DNA of 64,000 bases from the NCBI RefSeq assembly GCF_000004195.4, contig NC_030680.2, positions 153,071,597 through 153,135,596 of the forward strand, read 5' to 3'. Positions 14,147 through 26,927 of the stretch are shown here, piece after piece; the first letter of the stretch is position 1, and each line of letters opens with the position of its first letter. Made by a program: the position numbers and the translations under genes. Under the pieces are notes generated by a model. It worked only from the letters and a program-made list of their open reading frames with translations, did no database searches and was not told where the DNA came from. The stretch is from Xenopus tropicalis (taxonomy: Eukaryota; Chordata; Amphibia; Anura; Pipidae).

Positions 14147-14356
14147 CTGCAACACAACAGGGGGCAAATGGAGAAACAGAACAAACTGCACAAGTACATT
14201 AAACTCAGGATCATAAAGAACAACCCCCCACAAACACTACAGGGAATTATTCCATTAGTGACAGTAGGTTTGGGGGGGACTGTACAACCCAAATGGCATT
14301 TACAGTTAAATTGTGCAAATGTTTCATTTTCCTACATTGTAATAAACTGTTCCCTG

Positions 14357-15922
14357 CCCCAGCGTTACACATAAGGGCTGTGTGATGCCCCAGCGTTACA
14401 CATAGGGGCTCTGTGATACCCCAGCGTTACACATAAGGGCTCTGTGATGCCCCAGCGTTACACATAAGGGCTCTGTGATGCCCCAGCGTTACACATAGGG
14501 GCTCTGTGATACCCCAGCGTTACACATAAGGGCTCTGTGATGCCCCAGCGTTACACATAAGGGCTCTGTGATGCCCCAGCGTTACACATAGGGGCTCTGT
14601 GATGCCCCAGCGTTACACATAAGGGCTCTGTGATGCCCCAGCGTTACACATAAGGGCTCTGTGATGCCCCAGCGTTACACATAAGGGCTCTGTGATGCCC
14701 CAGCGTTACACATAGGGGCTCTGTGATGCCCCAGCGTTACACATATGGGCTCTGTGATGCCCCAGCGTTACACATAAGGGCTCTGTGATGCCCCAGCGTT
14801 ACACATAAGGGCTCTGTGATGCCCCAGCGTTACACATAGGGGCTCTGTGATGCCCCAGCGTTACACATAGGGGCTGTGTGATGCCCCAGCGTTACACATA
14901 TGGGCTGTGTGATGCCCCAGCGTTACACATAGGGGCTCTGTGATGCCCCGGCGTTACACATAAGGGCTCTGTGATGCCCCAGCGTTACACATAAGGGCTC
15001 TGTGATGCCCCGGCGTTACACATATGGGCTCTGTGATGCCCCGGCGTTACACATAAGGGCTCTGTGATGCCCCAGCGTTACACATAAGGGCTCTGTGATG
15101 CCCCAGCGTTACACATAAGGGCTCTGTGATGCCCCAGCGTTACACATAGGGGCTGTGTGATGCCCCAGCGTTACACATATGGGCTGTGTGATGCCCCAGC
15201 GTTACACATATGGGCTGTGTGATGCCCCAGCGTTACACATAGGGGCTCTGTGATGCCCCAGCGTTACACGTATGGGCTCTGTCATGCCCCAGCGTTACAC
15301 GTAGGGGCTCTGTGATGCCCCAGCGTTACACAAAGGGACTCTGTGATGCCCCAGCGTTACACATATGGGCTCTGTGATGCCCCAGCGTTACACATATGGG
15401 CTCTGTGATGCCCCAGCGTTACACATATGGGCTCTGTGATGCCCCAGCGTTACACATATGGGCTCTGTGATGCCCCAGCGTTACACATAGGGGCTCTGTG
15501 ATGCCCCAGCGTTACACATATGGGCTCTGTGATGCCCCAGCGTTACACAAAGGGACTCTGTGATGCCCCAGCGTTACACATATGGGCTCTGTGATGCCCC
15601 AGCGTTACACAAAGGGACTCTGTGATGCCCCAGCGTTACACATATGGGCTCTGTGATGCCCCAGCGTTACACATATGGGCTCTGTGATGCCCCAGCGTTA
15701 CACATATGGGCTCTGTGATGCCCCAGCGTTACACATATGGGCTCTGTGATGCCCCAGCGTTACACATAAGGGTTCTGTGATGCCCCAGCGTTACACATAT
15801 GGGCTCTGTGATGCCCCAGCGTTACACATAAGGGCTCTGTGATGCCCCAGCGTTACACATAAGGGTTCTGTGATGCCCCAGCGTTACACATAAGGGCTCT
15901 GTGATGCCCCATCGTTACACAA
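14357..15922. repeat. 31-bp minisatellite, about 50 copies
   Basis: The unit is ccccagcgttacacataagg plus gctctgtgatg. The spacing of agcgttacac is 31 bp. The array is in the intron between exons 17 and 16. Variable positions (aagg/agggg/tatggg) show local blocks of like variants. Confidence 0.97.
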
Positions 15923-16102
15923 ACGTTCCCATATGCACTAAGGGTATACTTTCCCTTTACAAGACGATTAAATACTCCCTTTTGAGTAATTGTTGCTCCC
16001 ATACACAGTAATAATGAGCTTGTAATTAGTTATAACATGTGAGGGTTGGGTCAGTGCCTGACAGTGATAACGACGCACACATTTACCCTTTAATGCGGTT
16101 AC

Positions 16103-16277
16103 CTCGGCAACGCAGCTACGGAACAGCTCCACCAGCGCCTTCCCCTTCAGTTCAGCAATGAAGCGCAGCGAGGCCGATGCAGGAAGGTAGAAGGGAATGT
16201 GGTTTTCCTCTGATAATCTCTGTGTCAGGCTCTCTGATGGGTACTGGGGGGGCCGTGCCCTGTGGGGCGCAACGGGG
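16103..16277 (-). CDS. nisch: nisch exon 16
   Basis: One base completes a Ser codon from exon 15. The exon then reads PVAPHRARPPQYPSESLTQR, SEENHIPFYLPASASLRF and ALVELFRSCVAE before GTAACC; 175 nt. It matches human [29 protein letters not shown]. Confidence 0.96.
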
Positions 16278-16377
16278 CTGCAACACACACACACGGGGGG
16301 GCTTATTAACTATGGGATAGAGGAAGGAAGGAAGGAATGGATAGACATGGATGGAGAGAGAGACTGACAGAGACAGA

Positions 16378-16905
16378 CAGTTAGATAGATAGATGATAGA
16401 TAGATATAGAGAGATGATAGATAGATGATAGAGAGATGATAGAGAGATGATAGATAGAGAGAGATGATAGATAGATAGATAAATAGACAGATAGATATAG
16501 AGATGATAGATAGATCAGATAGATAGAGAGATGATAGGTAGATATAGATTAGATAGATGATAGATAGATCAGATAGATAGAGAGATTATATATATATAGA
16601 GATGATAGATAGATATAGATTAGATAGATGATAGATAGATCAGATAGATAGAGAGATTATATATATAGAGATGATAGATAGATATATAGATATAGATTAG
16701 ATAGATGATAGATAGATAGATAAATAGACAGATAGATATAGAGATGATAGATAGATCAGATAGAGAGATGATAGGTAGATATAGAGATGATAGATAGATA
16801 TAGATTAGATAGATGATAGATAGATCAGATAGATAGAGAGATTATATATATAGAGATGATAGATAGATATATAGATATAGATTAGAAAGATGATAGATAG
16901 ATCTA
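16378..16905. repeat. GATA/ATAG microsatellite
   Basis: Imperfect (gata)n is mixed with gatgatagatag, gagagatgat and tatatag blocks in the intron between exons 16 and 15. Confidence 0.95.
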
Positions 16906-17287
16906 GTACATCCGGTACCTTTCTGCACTATGTTCTTTGGCGCCAGTGTGTGCATCTTGCAGCGAATCACAAGGCAGCTTTGTAAATGGCCCCCATCTCC
17001 CAATGAGCTCCTTGTGGATGAATCCCCCCCATCTCTAACTGAACCTGACTCAGTGGATCATTCTTCACACAAACCTGCCCCCAATCCCCCCTCAGTAATA
17101 TCCCCCCTGTCTCCCCAGTACCCCCCCATGCAAGCACCCAGCACCCCAGTTTCTCCCCTTCAGTCTATAGAAAATCTGCGGCTGGGTCCCCTCTGCTCTC
17201 ACTGAAACGATGATTGCCCCAAACCTCATTTATCTACTGACTGTTCCCCAGATTCCCTTGTTGCCCCGGGGGGGGGAGGGCATGTAC
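16906..17287. other. intron between exons 16 and 15, no other feature
   Basis: Short open frames are present but none has coding character. I see nothing else here. Confidence 0.4.
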
Positions 17288-18548
17288 CTTAGCGAGTGCG
17301 TTGGGGGTCTGTGGGCGTCGCCCACCCAGCTCTGGGAATCGTCCAGATTTTTTATGGATTTGCAAATCACCAAGTTCTTTATCCCCTGAAGGGACTTTCT
17401 CAGCTGGTTAAACACCGACAAGAAGTGGAATTTATTTTGGGGCACAACAAAGAATGCGCTGACTGCTCTGTAATCCACCATTAAAGGGACAGTGTGTCCG
17501 GCAAACTGGGGGGGCTTATTCTCAGCAGGGGGACTCTCCGGCTCCAACGCAACCGAAGCCAAGGGAATGGCGCTCATCGTTAACGCATTTCCCGCGTACT
17601 CCGCCCGGTTACCGGTTATTGTACTAATGTCGACTGTAATTAGTATGAAACATTGCTGAGTGAGGAGTAGCCAATGGGGGAGCAGCCTTTCCCCCCCGGG
17701 CTGAAGGCCTGTAGATATGATGGAAAGGAGTGCAGCACAGGAGGCAGCTGGAGGCCATGTTTGTGTATGAAATGGAGGCTCTGGTTGGGCGGGGTCACCG
17801 GCGGCCTCACCGTTAAACAGATACACCGGGAAACATCCCTTTACGTCGCTATCGCTCAGTACGACTTGCTGCACCTCGGAAATATAAAGGAGCAAATCCT
17901 GCAAGCTCATTGGTTCAGGAATAATCCTCTCAGGGGTGTGGCTTGGGGGGCAGCGGGCTTTCAAACAGGCAGAGAGTTGCTGCAAGCCCTGCAAGTCTGA
18001 CATAACAAAGACACTCTCCTCCCCGTCCCCCAAACTGACTCTCAGGCAAATGTCCGGGACGGGGAAATGAAATCCTGCGACGTCCCCATAGGCGAAACAC
18101 AGAACCAGTCGCAGTAAGTTGGGGGCGGAGTCGGGCGCCAGCTCAAAGCAGACGACGAGGGTATCGGTGAGCACAAGGCACGAGGCGAAGGGTCTGAGCT
18201 CCGCTGCCCCCCGACTGTGGAACGAGAGACCCCACACTATGTGACTGACAGCCGGGGCAGCTGGGAAGGTTCCATCTGTCGTTTGGGTATCCGGCCCCAT
18301 CTCAAAGTAACCGTCTTCTGTCTTATGGAACTCGCAACTGTGGGGCCCCCACTTATTCTCCGCCTCCCCAGCGACATGTCGGGGTTCCCTCAATGCGCCC
18401 TCCATCAGCACAGAAATGTAGGGGAGCAGCTCCTTGTCCCCCTGATACAGCGACATACAGGGACAGGGGCCCCATTGGTCCAACGTAACGGCATCTTCCC
18501 GGCAACTGGTCCCACTGTGTGACAGGAACAGAAATACAGTAACGGGCT
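17288..18548 (-). CDS. nisch: nisch exon 15 (large; 5' border uncertain)
   Basis: This is the largest exon visible. In the reading frame it carries EDGYFEMGPDTQ, PFASCLVLTDTLVVCFELAP, DVKGCFPVYLF, LLPHWLLLTQQCFILI, NKFHFLSVFNQLRKSLQ and ends THSL plus two bases before GTACAT. These correspond to human YFEMGP, FAACLVLTDFGIAVFEIP, GCFPVYLV, IPYWLLLTPQHL and EKFHFLRVYNQLRASLQ. It has no long Glu-rich stretch as mammals have. The 3' border is firm. Three acceptors are possible at the 5' side: 18566 or 18548 (both phase 1) and 18514 (phase 2, with the best pyrimidine tract). None matches the phase-0 end of exon 14, so a small exon may be missed or exon 14 may use another donor. I place the start at 18548 because VTVFLFLSHSG loosely resembles the human GQIIFLPFTCIG. 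Confidence 0.85.
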
Positions 18549-18599
18549 CTGTACATACAGAATAACCTGCAGCCATGTTATAGGGGTCCTGCTGGGGTA

Positions 18600-19008
18600 T
18601 TTATGGGGGGCTGTTTATCTCTTAATGCCACTGTTACACAGCAAATAATTCCCTCTTCCTTCGACTGCTTTCATCTAACCTATTGTTTCTCCTACTCCCA
18701 TGTAACTGGAGGAGTCCCAAGCCGGACTTGGATTTCTTACTATTGAGTGCTATTCTGATACCTACTGGGAGCTGCTATCTTGCTCCCTTCCCATTGTTCT
18801 GCTGATCGGCTGCTGGGAGTGAGGGGGGGGATATCACTCCAACCTGCAGTGCAGCAGTAAAGTGAGACTGAAGTTTATCAGAGCACAGGTCACATGGCTG
18901 TGGCACCCTGGGAAATACCCTCTGTATGAGTTTGGTTCATCCGGGCACTTGGATTCGCCTGAAAGTCCCATGGGGCTGCTGTAAGCGGGGGGTGTCTGCA
19001 CCTCTCTG
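18600..19008. other. intron, no recognisable feature
   Basis: No exon with acceptor, donor and homology was found here. A small exon joining exons 14 and 15 was looked for and not seen. Confidence 0.4.
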
Positions 19009-19132
19009 TACAGGTATGGGATCTGTTATCCAGGAAACCCATTATTCAGAAACCTCCAAATTTAGGGAAGGCCGTCTCCCATGGACTCCATTATAAGCAA
19101 ATAATTCTGGGTAACGGGTCCCATACCTGTAC
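19009..19132. mobile_element. short MITE with caggtatggga ends
   Basis: The ends form inverted repeats of about 23 bp (caggtatgggatctgttatc against cccatacctg), flanked by TA on each side. This resembles an internally deleted copy of a very common Xenopus MITE, recognised from memory. Confidence 0.75.
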
Positions 19133-19440
19133 TGAATCCCACCTGAGCCCATGTATGGCGACACGTTACACATATCTAATCCGTATCTACGGTCTCCTTA
19201 TGTCTCACTCCTGTTGGCTTTTAGAGTGTTAGAAATTTTGAGCAAGGCCCTATTGTCACTCTCCATTAGTCCCTACACAGAATGACATATAATGAAGCTG
19301 AGAGGAAAGGGTAGTGAGACACCTACATACATATACATACATACCTGCCCGGGGGAGGGTCAGACACGTCTCTCTGTACATCCCCCTCACACGGCTGAAA
19401 ACATTTAAGAAGCGACATATCAGTAACTGCACAGACTGTA

Positions 19441-19566
19441 GTTACATACACCTATATATCCCTATACACCCATATATCCCTATACACCTATATAACTATA
19501 CACACACACACACCTCTACATACCTATATACACCTATACATATTCACCTATATATCCCCCTATACA

Positions 19567-19613
<47 letters not shown>

Positions 19614-19971
19614 CTATATATGCTTATACACCTATACGTACACCTATATATACCTATACACACACACACACATCTATATATACCTATACACCTATATATA
19701 CCTATACACACACCTATATATACACCTATATATATACACCTATACACCTATATATACACCCATACACCTATATATATATATATATACACACACCTATATA
19801 CACACCGATATACATACATATACACCTATATACACACACCGGTATACACCTATATATACCTATGCACCTATACACCTATATATACACCTATATATACCTA
19901 TGCACCTATACACCTATATATACACACCTATATATGCCTATACACCTATATGCATACATACCTATACACCC

Positions 19972-20009
<38 letters not shown>

Positions 20010-20540
20010 CCATACACCTATATATACCTATACACCTATATACACACACACACACCTATACACATACCTATACACCTATATACACACACACACCTATACA
20101 CATACCTATACACCTATATATACGCCTATACACCTATATAGACACAACTATATATACACCTAGGCACCTATATATACACACCTATACACTTATATATAAA
20201 CACACCTATGTACCTATATATACACCTATATATACCTATACACACACCTATACACACCTAAATATGCCTATACACCTATATACATACCTAGACACCTATA
20301 TACATACCTATACACCTATATACACACACACACACACACACACACCTATATATAGACACCTATATACACACACCTATATACATACCTATACACCTATATA
20401 TACACACACACACCTAGATACATACCTATATATAGACACCTATATACACACACCTATATACATACCTATACACCTATATATACACACACACCTAGATACA
20501 TACCTATACATATACACCTATATACACACACATATAAACA
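19441..20540. repeat. compound CA/TATA microsatellite
   Basis: About 1.1 kb of acctatata, cacacaca and tatatata motifs in irregular alternation. Confidence 0.97.
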
Positions 20541-20698
20541 GAATAACATGCAGTTTTTATCCAGGAGGTGCCGTCGTTTAAAATATTGCTAATTACCCCC
20601 AAGCAGTTCATCTCTTGCTTTGCTACCCCCTCCCCCCAATATATTGTGTTGTATACCCCCATACATTGTGTTATACCCCCCCCATACATAAGGGGGCC

Positions 20699-21181
20699 TG
20701 TGACGGGTTTATCTTAAACAATGGCGGAATTGATTTAATTTCTCTCTGATGAGATTAGGGACTGATACCCAAAGGCTCCAACACATCTGCCCTGGCCTGA
20801 TTGGAAACAATAGGCAGATAATCCAGTTACCCCGGCACCTATATGTCTCCCCACCCCTGCATAGAAACAATAGGGGCTTGCTGGGAGAATGGGCCCACAG
20901 GGACATAAAAAGAGCCCCAAAGAGAGCTTGGGAGTCAGTCTCCAGAGAGAGAGAGGAAAGGATTCCTGCACTTCGGATCAACCCCTTCAGTTACTCTTCG
21001 GCCATTATTTTCTTCAGACTGTGGAGTTACTTCTGTGGGACTTTGGAAATGCCTCTTTGCTATTTTACTTCTTAGAAGGATTTGTCGCTGTGTGATGTCA
21101 TTGGACTAAATAAAGTGCTGGAATGCTACACGGTTTCTCTCCAGTGTTTGAGCCTACACTTGTTAGGTCATTTTCATGACA
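20699..21181. mobile_element. solo LTR of a retrotransposon
   Basis: The element begins TGTGACGGG and ends TCATGACA, the TG...CA form of an LTR. It is flanked by a perfect 5-bp duplication GGGCC (20694-20698 and 21182-21186). An AT-rich TATA-like acataaaaag is near 20903 and an AATAAA poly(A) signal near 21108, about 70 bp before the end, as expected for a plus-orientation LTR. No gag or pol sequence is next to it, so it is a solo LTR. The family is not determined. Confidence 0.75.
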
Positions 21182-21186
21182 GGGCC

Positions 21187-22127
21187 CTAAAGGGATTACT
21201 TAAAGGCAGAGCCTGTGAGAGAGTTTGGGGGCTGCTGACTTGCTCTAGCGGTGCTCGCAGGAACCAGGAAGTAGAATGTGACTTTCAGTTTCCCTGACAT
21301 TGGGCAGATATCAGTGGGGCCCTTATTGGTGCGTCGGCACCGTCTCTGTATGAGACAATTGTTGGGCTGCACAACCCCCGGCCAAGCTGGGTCTCTTCAT
21401 GCTGCGCTTAAAGGGAAACTATACCCCAAACACTGTAGGTCTCTATAAAAATATATTGTATAAACAGCTCATATGTAAAACCCGGCTCCATCTAAATAAT
21501 CCATTTCCATATAAATATACTTATTTAGCAGTATGTGCCATTGGCTAATCCTAAATAGGAAACTGCCATTTTATGTACTAAGGGCCGCCCCCTGGGATCA
21601 TAGGAGTCACAGTGCACACAAACAAGCCAAGGCACACATACATGCTAGGCCCCATCAGCCAATGAATGGGCAGAGTTCTGCCTTTTCCTCCCACACTACT
21701 TCCTGTTACAGTTAGAGCTGCATCACTTCCTGTCAGCTGATCTCTGAGAGAGCACACAGCCCATCACTTCCTGTCAGCTGATCTCTGAGGGAGCACACAG
21801 CCCATCACTTCCTGTCAGCTGATCTCTGAGGGAGCACACAGCCCATCACTTCCTGTCAGCTGATCTCTGAGGGAGCACACAGCCCATCACTTCCTGTCAG
21901 CTGATCTCTGAGGGAGCACACAGCCCATCACTTCCTGTCAGCTGATCTCTGAGGGAGCACACAGCCCATCACTTCCTGTCAGCTGATCTCTGAGGGAGCA
22001 CACAGCCCATCACAAAATGGCAGCTCAAGGGAAAGGAGGTAAAAGGGCAATATTTACCGATATATATTCCAGTTTGTCACTAAACATAATATAAACTGTT
22101 GGTTACGGATTCATTCTGGGGGGGTAA
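21187..22127. mobile_element. composite dispersed repeat, copy 1 (T2-type MITE)
   Basis: From ctaaagggattactt onward this is highly similar to 32738-33246 and 34366-34540. An inner left end reads ttaaagggaaactatacccc (near 21408), the TTAAAGG form of Xenopus T2 MITEs. The matching right end is lost here: homology stops at cattctggggg near 22120. Confidence 0.7.
21725..22012. repeat. 41-bp minisatellite, 7 copies, inside the composite repeat
   Basis: The unit is agctgatctctgagggagca plus cacagcccatcacttcctgtc. The related copy at 34390-34430 has only one unit, so the array grew after the copies separated. Confidence 0.95.
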
Positions 22128-22242
22128 TTTGCGAGTAAGTGCAAGTGTGAGTGCAACTGTGAGAGCCACCGTAACTGAGTGCAAGTGTGAGTGAGTGCAC
22201 ACATGAGTGAGCCAGTGAGGCGCCATACTGCCCTGTCATTAC

Positions 22243-22397
22243 CTTCCCTCTCTCCGCTTCTTGCTTGGCCGCCGGGTCCCCAGAGCCACTCTGTTGGGCT
22301 CCACCTGGGGACAGTCTTTTCGCTAAAGAAAGGTCTATAGAATCTGCACCTGTAGGGGCAACAGAAATATCTCCATCAATATCCACACAGATCATTC
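22243..22397 (-). CDS. nisch: nisch exon 14
   Basis: GA after the ATAG acceptor completes Gly from exon 13, then MICVDIDGDISVAPTGADSI, DLSLAKRLSPGG and KQEAERGK end before GTAATG; 155 nt. GMICV...ADSIDLS aligns with human GIMFVQEE...STDSLTPE. A second possible donor (CCAG|GTGGAG at 22305/22304) would end the exon in phase 1 and would fit the acceptor at 18548. Confidence 0.8.
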
Positions 22398-22523
22398 CTA
22401 TTGCATTCAATCAGAGCGTTTCCAGGATGCCATCTTTCTGAGAGTGGCACAGGTGGGCACTGCCTTCCCTCATACAGGCGTGGGCACCACAGTACCCAAT
22501 GCACTCACCTACCATATGGTTAC

Positions 22524-23446
22524 CCTGGGGCTACTCCAGTCCTGCCCATTCCCAATCAGTTGCACCTACTGACCCAGAGGAACCCTGGGGCTACTTCAGT
22601 CCTGCCCATTCCCAATCAGTTGCACCTACTGACCCAGAGGAACCCTGGGGCTACTCCAGTCCTGCCCATTCCCAATCAGTTGCACCTACTGACCCAGAGG
22701 AACCCTGGGGCTACTCCAGTCCTGCCCATTCCCAATCAGTTGCACCTACTGACCCTGAGGAACCCTGGGGCTACTCCAGTCCTGCCCATTCCCAATCAGT
22801 TGCACCTACTGACCCAGAGGAACCCTGGGGCTACTTCAGTCCTGCCCATTCCCAATCAGTTGCACCTACTGACCCAGAGGAACCCTGGGGCTACTCCAGT
22901 CCTGCCCATTCCCCATCAGTAGCACATACTGACCCAGAGGAACCCTGGGGCTACTCCAGTCCTGCCCATTCCCCATCAGTAGCACATACTGACCCAGAGG
23001 AACCCTGGGGCTACTCCAGTGCTGCCCATTCCCAATCAGTAGCACCTACTGACCCAGAGGAACCCTGGGGCTACTCCAGTCCTGCCCATTCCCAATCAGT
23101 TGCACCTACTGACCCAGAGGAACCCTGGGGCTACTCCAGTCCTGCCCATTCCCAATCAGTAGCACCTACTGACCCAGAGGAACCCTGGCGCTACTCCAGT
23201 CCTGCCCATTCCCAATCAGTTGCACCTACTGACCCTGAGGAACCCTGGGGCTACTCCAGTCCTGCCCATTCCCAATCAGTTGCACCTACTGACCCAGAGG
23301 AACCCTGGGGCTACTCCAGTCCTGCCCATTCCCAATCAGTTGCACCTACTGACCCAGAGGAACCCTGGGGCTACTCCAGTCCAGCCCATTCCCAGTCAGT
23401 AGCACCTACTGACCCAGAGGAACCCTGGGGCTACTCCAGTCCAGCC
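22524..23446. repeat. 60-bp minisatellite, about 15 copies
   Basis: A perfectly regular 60-bp unit with ctggggctactccagtcctg, cccattcccaatcag and cacctactgacccagagg. It is intronic. 60 is a multiple of 3, so a plus-strand frame of about 340 codons stays open by chance. Confidence 0.98.
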
Positions 23447-23879
23447 AATAACTCCAGGATTCCCTCGGGTGGGCACCCTGCGTCAATGGGTGCAGCACAC
23501 TTACACCATTCACAAACTAAACACCAGAAATGACGCCAACTGGACTTTGCAAATATTTGGGGCAACTGTGTCTGATATGCAATAAAGTGCAACTGCAACG
23601 GCGTTAGGTGCAACCCCCCCTTGCAACAACTACACTGCATTATGGGAAAGCTTAAAGGGGATTTTAAACACAAAACCATTTCTGACAGAACCCAATGACT
23701 CCTCCCTATACCCGCCCCCTCTCTATAATCCCCACCCATTTCTAGGCAGGCTTGCCATTGTGCAAATACACCATTTCTTGCTCCTTGTTTGCCAGTGACC
23801 AATAGAAAGTTTCTTATTTCCATGACAGGGAGATTAAAGGAAATGGTTTTTCCCAGTTGGTCCAGGGAGCGAGTTAGTC
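23447..23879. other. intron between exons 14 and 13, no recognisable feature
   Basis: Nothing recognisable was seen. Confidence 0.4.
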
Positions 23880-23884
23880 GCCAA

Positions 23885-24057
23885 TGATAGATCTTGTAGA
23901 TTGTAAGCTCTTTTGGGCAGGGCCCTCTTCACCCCTTGTATCGGTTACTGATTGCTTTATATGTTACTCTGTATGCCCAATGTATGAAACCCACTTATTG
24001 TACAGCGCTGCGGAATATGTTGGCGCTTTATAAATAAATGTTAATGTAATGTAATAG
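23885..24057. mobile_element. dispersed repeat with LINE/SINE-like tail
   Basis: It contains attgtaagctcttttgggca and tacagcgctgcggaatatgt, then tataaataaatgttaatgta. These phrases recur throughout frog and fish genomes. The family is not assigned. Confidence 0.5.
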
Positions 24058-24099
24058 ATCTCTGCTACCGCTGGCACTAACCCCCCCCCCCCCCCGAAA

Positions 24100-24545
24100 C
24101 GCCTTTCCATCGGCACCAATAGGAATCGCTGGTGGAAACTCCAATGCAAATGCAAAGCTGCCTGTAGGGGAAACGTTGTGCGTTCATAACGTTGAGGGGA
24201 TGTGTCGGCCTTCCCCCCCGCGACTCCCAGATTTGCCCACGGAAAGGCGTTTCAGAGGGGTGAGTCCTCCCTGATCCCTCCCTGTTCCCATTAGCCCAAC
24301 GGCCCTTCTGTGCTGAATGAAGTATGTGGGTTTCAGGCAGAGGGGCCGCCGGCGGTGTTGGGCAGGGACGAGTCCCGGCTTTGGTTCGGGATTCGGCCTT
24401 TCCAGCAGGATTCTGATCTTTAACCCTTCCGTACCCTAATTTACACAAGTACATTTGGATTCAGTTCGTTATTTAGCCGAATCCTTTATGAAGGACTCGG
24501 GGTTCGGCTGAATCCAAAAATAGTGTATTCAGTGCACCCCTAGTG
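24100..24545. mobile_element. probable dispersed repeat (gaatcc-rich element)
   Basis: Motifs such as ggattcggcctttccagcag, gttcggctgaatccaaaaat and a tgcacccctagtg end resemble a common Xenopus DNA-element repeat. The borders are approximate; the right end lies near 24545 and no target duplication was confirmed. Confidence 0.45.
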
Positions 24546-26036
24546 TTGGGTGTTGGTGGGAAGGAAGGGGTTAACATGGTACTCATTGAGAAGCCAATTT
24601 GCCTCCCTGGGTTCCAGTCACGGACAGGGCACAAGATGAGGCAGAGATAAATCTCGATGGATTCACTAGAACTGTCAATTAAGCGAGGACTTTGGTTTAA
24701 GAAAGGACAAGTTGTCCTTTAATCTTACATTTGGTGCAATGTAGGTGGGGATATTCTGGGCCCATTTGCAGTTGGTCTTCACCTTTGTGTCTCTGCATTA
24801 TTTAGCTTGTTGTTGAGCCGCTCTCTAGTTTGGCATTACAGTAGCTATGGGGTTGCTAGGGTGTAATTTGCCCTTCCAACCAACAGGAGGGCAGGAGAGG
24901 GTTTGGGCCTGGCCCTAATGGCTTTGCATTGGAGTTACGACAAGTCACATGTATTTGGGAAGGACCAATCGGTGGAGTCGCCTAGTGACAAAGCAGCTAT
25001 TATTATATAGGAAAGCTGCCAATCGGCACAGAGACCCCCGCCCTGTATATCAGTCCCTATTGGCTGCATGAACCCCCATTCCTCTGGCTCTTTTAATTGC
25101 TAATTACTTACATAGACTTTCATAGGCCCTATTTTATGCACATTTTCAACTGGGTTTTATGACTTATTTTGTATGCCCTCGACTGGCTATTGGGGGTCAC
25201 TGACCCCAGCAACCGAAAAAATGATTTTTATTGTAGTCTTATTCTTATTTTTAGCTCACCAATGGGGGCACTGTGGGTGAACGGCTTTATTTGGGGGTCT
25301 CCGTAGGTATGTGTCCCACTGGGGGGAACCTTTGCTCATTTGGATGAAGAAATCACACCTGCTGGAAATGCTGGAAACATTGGGATTTGCTTGTTCTGAT
25401 CCAGAGCTGGAAGATTTCTGCCCCCCGAGGGCCCCTGTCTATCCGACTGCCACATTCTATGGCCCCCCCCTCATTGGCTGTATAGAGTTTCTGTACCTCA
25501 CATTGACATTGTGCCCCGGCTGGGGGTTACCGTCCCATCCGTATGGGGCAGAAATTTCTCTTTATGGGAAGGAAAAACATTCAGTTCTTCTTCTGGTTCC
25601 GAGTTTTCTTTCTTCCAACATTTATACGAGTTAAATAAAAGCCCTAAATGTCCCTTTAGCAGCAGCAGCAGCATGGGAGGAGCAAGGGAAAGATACAACA
25701 ACCAACTGTAATAGAGCTGGGAGCAAATAATGTGCCCCAGTGTCTCCCAGGGGGGCAGTTACTGGGGGCATTTCTACCCAATCCCCCTCCTGCTAAGGAT
25801 AATCTTCTTATATCATTGGCTGTAAAAGTTCTGGGTTTGGCCAGTATGTTCCCAGTCCTAACCCTTATCCCATATTCCACTTTAATCTCCACCCTGTCAG
25901 TACAAGAGAAAGTAATGGACCCCGGGGGATTCTCACTTCATGGCAAAGCTGCAAACAAACTTCTCTGTAGGTTTTGCCATAAAGCCACAAGGGCTCACAC
26001 ACAATCATGGGCAACCGTGCAGCCACAGCATAATGT
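24546..26036. other. 1.5 kb of intron without recognised features
   Basis: Unique-looking sequence. No exon, RNA gene or clear repeat was seen. Confidence 0.4.
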
Positions 26037-26927
26037 TGGCCCAGCCCAGTGACACGGGGAGATTACTCTTGGCCCAGCCCAGTGACACGGGGAGATTACT
26101 CTTGGCCCAGCCCAGTGACACGGGGAGATTACTCTTGGCCCAGCCCAGTGACACGGGGAGATTACTCTTGGCCCAGCCCAGTGACACGGGGAGATTACTC
26201 TTGGCCCAGCCCAGTGACACGGGGAGATTAATGTTGGCCCAGCCCAGTGACACGGGGAGATTAATGTTGGCCCAGCCCAGTGATACGGGGAGATTAATGT
26301 TGGCCCAGCCCAGAGATACGGGGAGATTAATGTTGGCCCAGCCCAGTGATACGGGGAGATTAATGTTGGCCCAGCCCAGTGATACGGGGAGATTAATGTT
26401 GGCCCAGCCCAGTGATACGGGGAGATTAATGTTGGCCCAGCCCAGTGATACGGGGAGATTAATGTTGGCCCAGCCCAGTGATACGGGGAGATTAATGTTG
26501 GCCCAGCCCAGTGATACGGGGAGATTAATGTTGGCCCAGCCCAGTGATACGGGGAGATTAATGTTGGCCCAGCCCAGTGATACGGGGAGATTAATGTTGG
26601 CCCAGCCCAGTGATACGGGGAGATTAATGTTGGCCCAGCCCAGTGATACGGGGAGATTAATGTTGGCCCAGCCCAGTGATACGGGGAGATTAATGTTGGC
26701 CCAGCCCAGTGATACGGGGAGATTAATGTTGGCCCAGCCCAGTGATACGGGGAGATTAATGTTGGCCCAGCCCAGTGATACGGGGAGATTAATGTTGGCC
26801 CAGCCCAGTGATACGGGGAGATTAATGTTGGCCCAGCCCAGTGATACGGGGAGATTAATGTTGGCCCAGCCCAGTGATACGGGGAGATTAATGTTGGCCC
26901 AGCCCAGTGATACGGGGAGATTAATGG
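26037..26927. repeat. 33-bp minisatellite, 27 copies in two sequence blocks
   Basis: The unit is cccagcccagtgatacgggg plus agattaatgttgg. The first units have gacacgg and attactcttgg, the remaining about 20 have gatacgg and attaatgttgg, with a short transition zone between. Confidence 0.98.

Noticed and set aside
22401..23533. Plus-strand PEEPWGYSSPAHSQS repeat protein
   Set aside because: Translation of an intronic 60-bp array; two plus frames are open and no start or splice context supports it.
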